Origin: Microvirga sp. | Lineage (GTDB): Bacteria; Pseudomonadota; Alphaproteobacteria; Rhizobiales; Beijerinckiaceae | Assembly: GCF_014699075.1 (NCBI RefSeq) | Contig: NZ_JACXAB010000002.1 | Span: 1 to 64,000, forward strand | Direction: 5' to 3' | Length of the DNA stretch: 64,000 nt | Shown: piece after piece, positions 58,213-64,000 of the stretch | Layout of the letters: the number at the start of each line of letters is the position of its first letter | Position numbering within the stretch: the stretch's first letter is position 1 | Position numbers and translations under genes: made by a program | The notes under the pieces: model-generated | What the model was told of the DNA's origin: nothing | The model's database searches: none | The model's input: only the letters and a program-made list of their open reading frames with translations

Positions 58213-59361
58213 CTAGCGGAAGGCTAGTTGCGCTATGTCGTTGAAGGTCGTGAAGACCATGAGCGACAGCACGCAGGCAAGGCCGACGCCGAAGCTGAAT
58301 TGCTCGACTGTCTTGTTCGGGCGCCGTCCGGCAACAGCCTCATAGGCGAACAGGAGAAGGTGTCCGCCATCGAGGGCCGGGATGGGCAGAAGGTTCATCA
58401 GGCCGATCGAGACCGAAATCACACCAATCAGCTGCACCAGTCCAAACAACCCCTGGCTTTCAGCGAAATCGCCTGAGATGGCGGCAATTCGAACCGGGCC
58501 TGACAGGTTCTCAACACCCTCCTGACCGGTAACGATCTTGTGCAGTGTGGCGACCGTCAGCTCAGCGACCTTGTAGGTGATAGAGATCCCGTGCTGAGCG
58601 GCATCCAGAACTCCGATCCGCGTGTGGCCGATATTCTCGGCTGTGGTGATGAAACTGACGCCAACTATCGGAGAGGTCTCAAGGCCGCCGGTGGTCTTCC
58701 GTGTCTTCATAACCGGGGTGACGGTGAAATCCAGACTCTCCGAACCGCGGGAAACCGTCATAACCATGGTCTTGCTGGGGTTCTGCTCGACGGTTGTGAC
58801 GATCTCCTGAGCGCCTGGCATCGGAACCCTGTCGATCGCGGTGATGATGTCACCACTCTTCATTCCAGCGAGTGCGGCTGGGGTGCCTTCGGTGACCTTA
58901 TCGATCCTACCGAGCAGGACAGCCTGTCCTTGGTAGAGCACGATGCCGCTGAAGACCACGACGGCGAAGGCTATGTTGATGAGCGGCCCTGCAGCGATAG
59001 TGCAAGCGCGGGCGAGGAGGCTCGCATGAAAGAAACTCGCTTTTCGCTCAGAGTCCGACATCGAAGCGAGGGCCTCATGGGAGGCAAGGCTGGCTGCGTT
59101 CTTATCGCCTCGGAATTTAACGTAGCCCCCGAGAGGGATTAGACACAGGCGCCATTCGGTCCCCTTCTTGTCGGTGCGGGACCAGAGGCACTTGCCAAAG
59201 CCGAGGGCGTAGACCTCGGCCTTGATGCCGAATGCCCGTGCGACGGCAAGGTGGCCATATTCGTGCACGGCGACAACAATCCCGAGAACGAAGACGAAGG
59301 ACGCCAGTATCAGCGGGAGCGATAGGAGCGCGGACACCATCGATTCCAAAAAGGGCAGCAT
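58213..59361 (-). CDS. RseP-type site-2 intramembrane zinc metalloprotease
   Basis: 382 residues. HEYGH near residue 33 lies in the first long helix (FVFVLGIVVAVHEYGHLAVARAFG), and NLLPIPALDGGH near 335 supplies the third zinc ligand. One PDZ-like domain is in the middle (EGTPAALAGMKSGDIITAIDRVPMPG). Four membrane helices. RseP cleaves anti-sigma factors or signal-peptide remnants. Housekeeping rseP usually lies between dxr and bamA; this copy lies among RTX and hypothetical genes, so it is likely a paralogue with a separate substrate. Confidence 0.9.
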   Translation of the reverse strand: MLPFLESMVSALLSLPLILASFVFVLGIVVAVHEYGHLAVARAFGIKAEVYALGFGKCLWSRTDKKGTEWRLCLIPLGGYVKFRGDKNAASLASHEALASMSDSERKASFFHASLLARACTIAAGPLINIAFAVVVFSGIVLYQGQAVLLGRIDKVTEGTPAALAGMKSGDIITAIDRVPMPGAQEIVTTVEQNPSKTMVMTVSRGSESLDFTVTPVMKTRKTTGGLETSPIVGVSFITTAENIGHTRIGVLDAAQHGISITYKVAELTVATLHKIVTGQEGVENLSGPVRIAAISGDFAESQGLFGLVQLIGVISVSIGLMNLLPIPALDGGHLLLFAYEAVAGRRPNKTVEQFSFGVGLACVLSLMVFTTFNDIAQLAFR

Positions 59362-59481
59362 GATTTGAGAATTCCTATTTCGGCTATCCGTCTTTTAATG
59401 CGGATCGATTGGAAATGGCAGCCTCCGTTGCGGGGAATTCCTGAAAAGGAGGTCCGGGCCGGCCGCCAGGGGCGGCCCTTA

Positions 59482-59769
59482 TCAGGTTGCATTCCCACTC
59501 GCATGGGTGTCGCGGAGCTTAGGCCCAAGGGAGCGATCTCTCGCAGATCGAGAAACGATGAACCCTTGTGCCGAGAGTTGATCAAGGATCGCATGTGCCT
59601 CGATGGAGTAGCCTTCCTCCTCACCAGTGGCGTCAGCGCCGACGGGTTGGTCAGGGCTCCTGTCCGAAGGCTGTGCACCGTTCATCGTCGTAAGAATACG
59701 AGCGAGTGCGGCGACAACATCGCCACCTGGAATAGGGGAGATTTCGAGACGAGAGGAACCGCTGCGCAT
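59482..59769 (-). CDS. Hypothetical protein, 95 residues
   Basis: AAAGG precedes the ATG. Helical stretches (GGDVVAALARILTTMNG, SIEAHAILDQLSAQGFIVSRS) flank an acidic linker. No family recognised. It lies 120 bases upstream of the protease gene on the same strand, and could share its transcript. Confidence 0.48.
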   Translation of the reverse strand: MRSGSSRLEISPIPGGDVVAALARILTTMNGAQPSDRSPDQPVGADATGEEEGYSIEAHAILDQLSAQGFIVSRSARDRSLGPKLRDTHASGNAT

Positions 59770-59890
59770 GAGATCTACCTTTTGGGGTTTTGACCGTCAG
59801 GTCTGTTCGCTCAGGTAAATCTGATTGTGAACACATTACACTTAAGCTATCTGGTGCTGGGGCTACCAACTACAGTGCTAGGGGCTAACA

Positions 59891-60781
59891 ATGCTTAATG
59901 GAACGACTGTCCGGCTGACTGTTTATTCGCCGGAGCGAGACAACCCAATCACAAAGCCAGCGACTGCAAAGATCTCGAGCAATAAGATCGAGTTCAACAA
60001 CTCGAAATTTTATGAGCTGGACGGTAGTCTCTATAACGTCGTGCCGGCGCAGTTCGACATCTCCGGCAGCCGGTTCAACTATACGGTCATTAGTGGGTAC
60101 TCGGGGTACTTCACAAACGTTCCGGATAAGGGCGGCTTCAACGGGTACGGCTTGAAGTTCGATGGGCTTGGAGGCGGTTTGAGCAAGTCCCTCTATGCCG
60201 CAGACATTGTGGTTTCCGATACCTCATTAGATATCACGAGGAAGAATGTAACCATTACCAAGAATTCTCTATATGTGAATGCGGACGGTCTCCCGTTCAA
60301 CCATGGAGATACAATCTCGATTGAACTTGGGTTCGCGATCAACGGCAACTCGGCTGCGAACCGGCTGAATGGCGGCAATGGCCGGGACAAGATTGCTGGC
60401 GGCTCTGGCAATGATACGATTTCCGGGTCCGGTGGCAGCGACCGTCTTTATGGCGGGACCGGAAAGGACGCGTTCGTCTTCAAGTCCGTCAGGGATTCGA
60501 CCGTCGACAGCAGTGGCCGCGACACGATCTTCGACTTCTCGAAGGCCCAGAACGACCGGATCGACCTGAGAGCGATCGACGCTGACGTTACCACCGCCGG
60601 GAACGGTGCCTTCAGCTTCATCGGAACCTCAGCCTTCGGCAACAAGGCCGGTGAACTACGGTATGACAAGGGTGCCTCTGACACCTTCATCTATGGCGAC
60701 GTAGATGGCGACGGCTTCGCGGATTTCTCAATTCACCTGGACGATGCCATGAGCCTCTCGAAGTCGTATTTCATCCTGTAG
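59891..60781 (+). CDS. RTX calcium-binding protein, serralysin-type C-terminus
   Basis: 296 residues, no signal peptide. An N-terminal 150-residue beta-rich part of unknown type is followed by nonapeptide repeats at about 160-195 (LNGGNGRDKIAGGSGNDTI) and by the peptidase M10 C-terminal pattern (DRLYGGTGKDAFVFKSVRDS, GRDTIFDFSKAQNDRIDL, YGDVDGDGFADFSIHL). The end SKSYFIL is like the hydrophobic tail recognised by type I exporters. No protease active site is present. Probably secreted through an exporter encoded elsewhere. Confidence 0.86.
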   Translation: MLNGTTVRLTVYSPERDNPITKPATAKISSNKIEFNNSKFYELDGSLYNVVPAQFDISGSRFNYTVISGYSGYFTNVPDKGGFNGYGLKFDGLGGGLSKSLYAADIVVSDTSLDITRKNVTITKNSLYVNADGLPFNHGDTISIELGFAINGNSAANRLNGGNGRDKIAGGSGNDTISGSGGSDRLYGGTGKDAFVFKSVRDSTVDSSGRDTIFDFSKAQNDRIDLRAIDADVTTAGNGAFSFIGTSAFGNKAGELRYDKGASDTFIYGDVDGDGFADFSIHLDDAMSLSKSYFIL

Positions 60782-60849
60782 ACATACGGGAGGGGTTCCC
60801 CGCTGCGTATAGGCACTGGTTCCAGACCTGGACCACTGCCGGAATGCAA

Positions 60850-60874
60850 GAACACCCGCCATCGGCGGGTGTTT
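60850..60874. terminator. Bidirectional intrinsic terminator
   Basis: AACACCCGCC ATC GGCGGGTGTTTTCC is a 10-bp stem, with TTTT on the plus strand. It separates the convergent RTX gene and the DUF4177-like gene. Confidence 0.85.
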
Positions 60875-60901
60875 TCCTGTGAAGCACTTTAGGGAGATTT
60901 G

Positions 60902-61462
60902 CTAGGCTTGATCGCGGGCGCGTTCGGCGTCAACGCGTGCCTGCATTGCCATTTCCATGCGCGCCTGTTCCGCCATGCCTTTGGTATGGTATTCGCGGCC
61001 GTTGAAGATCCATGTGTTGGACATGATGCCACCATTACGCTCAATAGGCATGTTCATCACTCTTTCGTAGGCGATCGGGCCGGCATTCCTTCTCGCTTCT
61101 TCAGCCTCGGCCGCACGTTTAGCTTCTTCGGCGTCCAGCTTCTCTTGTTTTTGACGCCTCCTTTCGGCGGCTTCGGCGTCAGAAATTTCTCTCCACCGCT
61201 GGGCAAGGATCAACACTCCTGCTGTATAGGTTCCTGTGATGGTCTCGGACCCTGCGTTGGTCTTTGTTACTCCGAACATATCATTTGGGTTCTGAAGCAC
61301 AGCGGACGTGTAGTAGGTCTCAACAAGAGGCGTAACTGATTTTATTTCCCAAGCTTCCTCGTTAAGTTCTTCAATGATGCTCTCGACCTGCTTTGGAAGA
61401 TCTTCATATTGGGGCATGATGGTGCCGTGATGTTTATTACCTCGGCCGCCTGTGTTCCCCAT
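60902..61462 (-). CDS. DUF4177-like N-terminus with charged coiled coil
   Basis: 186 residues from ATG 61462, which has GGGGAG six bases upstream. PKQVESIIEELNEEAWEIKSVTPLVE resembles the core of DUF4177 proteins. A highly charged Ala/Glu/Arg coiled coil follows (about 95-130). Then comes YERVMNMPIERNGGIMSNTWIFNGREYHTKGMA. Function unknown. No signal peptide. Confidence 0.6.
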   Translation of the reverse strand: MGNTGGRGNKHHGTIMPQYEDLPKQVESIIEELNEEAWEIKSVTPLVETYYTSAVLQNPNDMFGVTKTNAGSETITGTYTAGVLILAQRWREISDAEAAERRRQKQEKLDAEEAKRAAEAEEARRNAGPIAYERVMNMPIERNGGIMSNTWIFNGREYHTKGMAEQARMEMAMQARVDAERARDQA

Positions 61463-61639
61463 AGTTGCTCCCCAATGGAGCATGACGTGCGTTGTCTCTA
61501 ATATCCTCGGCAAAATTTCGCCCCTATGTTGATGCGCGACGGACGTATAACTTCCGCGACTGGCATAGTTAAAATCGAAAATTTAGGACCCGCTTAATTC
61601 TTCCGCTGGAATTGTCCGGGACTGGCGTCCAGCGTTTTC

Positions 61640-62167
61640 TCACGAGTAAGATCGGCGCCTTTCTTCTTCCAGGCGCTCTTCTTCGCGGCGTCGCTCCTGC
61701 TCGGCACGCTCCAGTTCTTCCCGTAGCCTTGCCTCTTCCTGAAGGCGGGTGTTCTCCTGATTCCGGAGGTTCTGCTCCTGCAGATGCCGTTGTTCGCTGC
61801 GAAGGCGCTCTGCTTCCTGCCGCTCGCCAGCGATCTGACCATTCAGCCCCTTGCGGATGATGTCAGCCGAGCGATCGTGAGTGGCAGGCGTCTTGCCAGG
61901 GGCTGGAGCTTTCAGGCGTGGTGAGGTGTTCACCCCGGGGATGCTGGCTGCACCTCCTCCGGCAGCGGGAGCGGTGCCTGAGCCGGAGGCACTTGCTGAC
62001 CGACCGCGTCGGCGCTGGCTCGCCTTCGGTGACGGAGATGTTGAAGCAGGAGGTTTGGAGCGCCTTCTGAACCCAGGAAGCCTGAACGTACCGATTCCCA
62101 TGATACGGAGGCATAGCCCGATGATGATGAGGGGAGCGGCGTAAATCAGGAGAACCAGATGGGACAT
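61640..62167 (-). CDS. Membrane-anchored coiled-coil protein
   Basis: 175 residues from ATG 62167 (MSHLVLLIYAAPLIIIGLCL, one helix); the longer frame would start inside the terminator at 62251. A Ser/Pro/basic linker leads to a Glu/Arg-rich coiled coil from about 110 to the end (ERQEAERLRSEQRHLQEQN). No family recognised. Anchored structural or scaffolding role is a guess. Confidence 0.58.
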   Translation of the reverse strand: MSHLVLLIYAAPLIIIGLCLRIMGIGTFRLPGFRRRSKPPASTSPSPKASQRRRGRSASASGSGTAPAAGGGAASIPGVNTSPRLKAPAPGKTPATHDRSADIIRKGLNGQIAGERQEAERLRSEQRHLQEQNLRNQENTRLQEEARLREELERAEQERRREEERLEEERRRSYS

Positions 62168-62250
62168 GGATTCGCAAAGCTCTGAGGCGGTGGTAACTTT
62201 TAATTCGGATCGAATGGTATTGGTAGTGGCGAGATCAACCGGAAAAAGAA

Positions 62251-62270
62251 AGGCCACCCTAGGGCGGCCT
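62251..62270 (-). terminator. Intrinsic terminator of the gene at 62325
   Basis: On the minus strand AGGCCGCCCT AGGGTGGCCT, nearly perfect, is followed by TTCTTTTTCC, 54 bases after the stop. Confidence 0.78.
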
Positions 62271-62324
62271 TTCTCACGGTGGATCTGAACCGGGGCAGGT
62301 GTTCATTTCCCCCGTTTTCTGACC

Positions 62325-62708
62325 TTAGTTGAGCTGGCGTCCTGCCTCGCGTTCTCGGCTGACCACATGCTCGACGTTTTTGCGAAGGGTCATCAGCTTC
62401 TCTCTCGGGAATTTCAGGCCAAAGTCCGCAGCGAATTTGCTGATATTATTCAGGATCGGGCCTAACCCTGCCTTGGCATTGATCTTGGCATAATGGGTAG
62501 CCGCAAGCCCAAATGCCTGCTCGATCGACTTACCGGCATTGAGATGGCGGAGCATGTCACGGCCGAAGGGGCTTCGGGATGCGACCGCGGTCAGGGCTTC
62601 TCGATGAGCGATCTGTGCTGCGGCCAGATTTTGCTGGTTCTGGAGAAGCGCTGTTTGGGCCTGAGCCGCGGCCAAGTCCTCGGGTTTTGTAGTCATCGCT
62701 AAGTCCAT
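62325..62708 (-). CDS. Helical hypothetical protein, 127 residues
   Basis: AGGAG at seven bases supports ATG 62708. The first 45 residues are Ala/Gln-rich helix (AAAQAQTALLQNQQNLAAAQIA), followed by RDMLRHLNAGKSIEQAFGLAATHY and a basic end. No family recognised; no signal peptide. Confidence 0.6.
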   Translation of the reverse strand: MDLAMTTKPEDLAAAQAQTALLQNQQNLAAAQIAHREALTAVASRSPFGRDMLRHLNAGKSIEQAFGLAATHYAKINAKAGLGPILNNISKFAADFGLKFPREKLMTLRKNVEHVVSREREAGRQLN

Positions 62709-62940
62709 GTCTGCGCTCCTATGGGCGAATTAGCTTTACCACGATCCGAGTTATAATTCAACGAAAGCGCACTGTCTTGAGCAACGAGGACCAGACGGTC
62801 ACCGGTAGGATAGGGTTCTGAAACGGCTGCGCGCCGACCTGCGAGAAGCAGATGCTGCTCGGGCAGACAAATAAACCTAGTTGCAAGGAAAGTTTGGGTA
62901 TGGGAGACGTGGAAATCGATCCTAGCCAGGAGTTTCGCCC

Positions 62941-64000
62941 ATGCCGGCAGACGCAACAGCCCCCACTTTAAACTGGGTTACTCTCAGTGCGACTGAGGGC
63001 AACCTGGCTGTCGGTGAATTTGTAACAACGATTACGGCGTCGGTTACCGATGACCATTCTGGGGTTCGCGGCTTAAGCCTGACATACGTGGCTGGACAGA
63101 GATACCTGTTCGGCGACGTTAGGTTCGATTACCTCACCAGCGTCGGAACGGTGACGGCATCCGGAAAGTTCGGAGCACAGCCTTATGCAGCTCGTGGCGT
63201 TTTTCAGCTTAACGGCGTTTCCGTAACTGACAATGCCGGAAACTGGTCGGCCATCAAGCCGGAAACGGCATTGGCAATGGGTATTCCAACCCAGATTGTT
63301 CTCCACGACGGGGAAATTGGCGCACTTCTACTGCCGACGCTGGGGGCGGATCGGATCAGCGGGACGATCCATGCGGATTCTCTGGCCGGTTTTAGCGGCA
63401 ACGACACGTTCATCGGTGGAGCAGGCGAGGATACCATCGACGGCGGCAACGGGATTGATGCTGTGAGCTTCCTCTCCGGATCAGGAAGAGTCGTTGTCGA
63501 CTTCAATGATCCGCGCAAGAGCTCAGGCGATGCCACAGGTGATCTCTACTTGAACGTTGAGAGTTTCCAGCTTTCGAATTTGAACGATGTTTTCAAATTC
63601 TCGGGCGAGAAGATTACCGTTTCTGGCGAGCGGGGGAACGATAAGATCACTGGCTCGTATGGGAAGGATACGATTTACGGGGGCGCCGGAAATGATCTGA
63701 TCGATGGAGGCGGCGGCCGGGACTCGCTCTATGGCGGCGCCGGGAGTGACACCTTCCTCGTGAAGGAGGGTTTCGATCCTCGCAAGGTAGCAACCATCGT
63801 GGATTTCTCCTCCCGCTTTGACACGGTGAAGTTAGACATTGATTTCAATGGCTATAGCACCAAGCCGGGACGTCTGAAATCCAAGCAGTTTGCGTACGGC
63901 TTAAAGAACTGGAACGCTGACACGGAAGTTGCTTACAACAACAAAACCGGCGATGTTTGGTTTTCGACGAGTTGGAGCAGCAGCGAGGGTGGCGATGGTT
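62941..64000 (+). CDS. RTX calcium-binding protein, 3' end outside window
   Basis: 353 codons are visible and the frame is still open at the window end. AGGAG stands nine bases before the ATG. The first 130 residues form a beta-sandwich-like domain (LNWVTLSATEGNLAVGEFVTTITASV). RTX blocks follow at about 138-165 (LAGFSGNDTFIGGAGEDTIDGG) and about 225-280 (GERGNDKITGSYGKDTIYGG, GAGNDLIDGG), then a DTFLVKEGFDP calcium-roll end. No signal peptide. Third RTX gene in the window. Confidence 0.85.
   Translation, partial: MPADATAPTLNWVTLSATEGNLAVGEFVTTITASVTDDHSGVRGLSLTYVAGQRYLFGDVRFDYLTSVGTVTASGKFGAQPYAARGVFQLNGVSVTDNAGNWSAIKPETALAMGIPTQIVLHDGEIGALLLPTLGADRISGTIHADSLAGFSGNDTFIGGAGEDTIDGGNGIDAVSFLSGSGRVVVDFNDPRKSSGDATGDLYLNVESFQLSNLNDVFKFSGEKITVSGERGNDKITGSYGKDTIYGGAGNDLIDGGGGRDSLYGGAGSDTFLVKEGFDPRKVATIVDFSSRFDTVKLDIDFNGYSTKPGRLKSKQFAYGLKNWNADTEVAYNNKTGDVWFSTSWSSSEGGDG

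Noticed and set aside
1..64000. tRNA, rRNA, CRISPR arrays, riboswitches and replication origins
   Set aside because: Looked for by eye on both strands and none was convincing; weak RNA genes could still be missed without a covariance-model search.

Overview
The window reads as an accessory region of a GC-rich alphaproteobacterium of the order Hyphomicrobiales (Rhizobiales), possibly Microvirga, Methylobacterium or a relative. That is an inference from gene content: a FixL-type kinase, a NepR-like anti-sigma factor, a DUF1612 (RHE_PE00001-type) gene, a Bradyrhizobium-like D-tartrate dehydratase, an Omp25/31-type barrel, several RTX proteins and many solitary signalling genes. I saw no rRNA, tRNA, CRISPR, replication, partition or conjugation genes, so chromosome and megaplasmid cannot be told apart.

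Layout. 1-2.7 kb: the end of an IS66-family element that has landed on the 5' end of a DUF1612 gene. 2.8-9.8 kb: a Cache-PAS-GGDEF-EAL protein, three secreted or membrane proteins including a ClpP-fold periplasmic protein, and a UvrD-type helicase. 10-13.4 kb: a LysR regulator divergent from a D-tartrate dehydratase (tarD) and a Bug/TctC-type binding protein. 13.6-16.1 kb: an IS91-type element (tyrosine recombinase plus HUH transposase), followed by the tail of a broken gene resembling the secreted protein at 5.9 kb. 16.5-25 kb: signalling genes (GAF-HTH, a LuxR protein with a degenerate receiver, NepR-like, an IHF-alpha paralogue, a GAF-PAS-FixL-like kinase, Cache-GGDEF). 25-29 kb: DNA and stress functions (HTH protein, membrane-anchored Mrr-like nuclease, cold-shock protein, RarA).

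29.2-38.0 kb is the most unusual block: a compact minus-strand cluster of small, mostly acidic, unrecognised proteins with short gaps or ATGA-type overlaps, interrupted by one plus-strand response regulator. It encodes a protein with the landmarks of the tRNA-guanine/DNA-guanine transglycosylase (TGT/DpdA) superfamily. That protein and a downstream neighbour share an N-terminal AFDFD leader motif.

38.3-52.3 kb: an outer-membrane barrel, a membrane protein fused to a spermidine-synthase-like domain, a TrpF-like TIM barrel divergent from an 819-residue unknown, several exported unknowns (one with seven tandem 11-residue repeats), a stand-alone LigD-type DNA ligase and a secreted thermonuclease. 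52.3-64 kb: three RTX proteins with no type I exporter in view, an XF1762-like / unknown / SLOG-like / orphan N6-adenine methyltransferase series, an extra RseP-type protease and small coiled-coil proteins. The last RTX gene runs off the right edge.

Several minus-strand genes end in hairpins followed by T-rich tracts that read as strong intrinsic terminators. Starts were often moved inward from the longest reading frame, using Shine-Dalgarno spacing, signal peptides or an upstream terminator; the reasons are given per gene.
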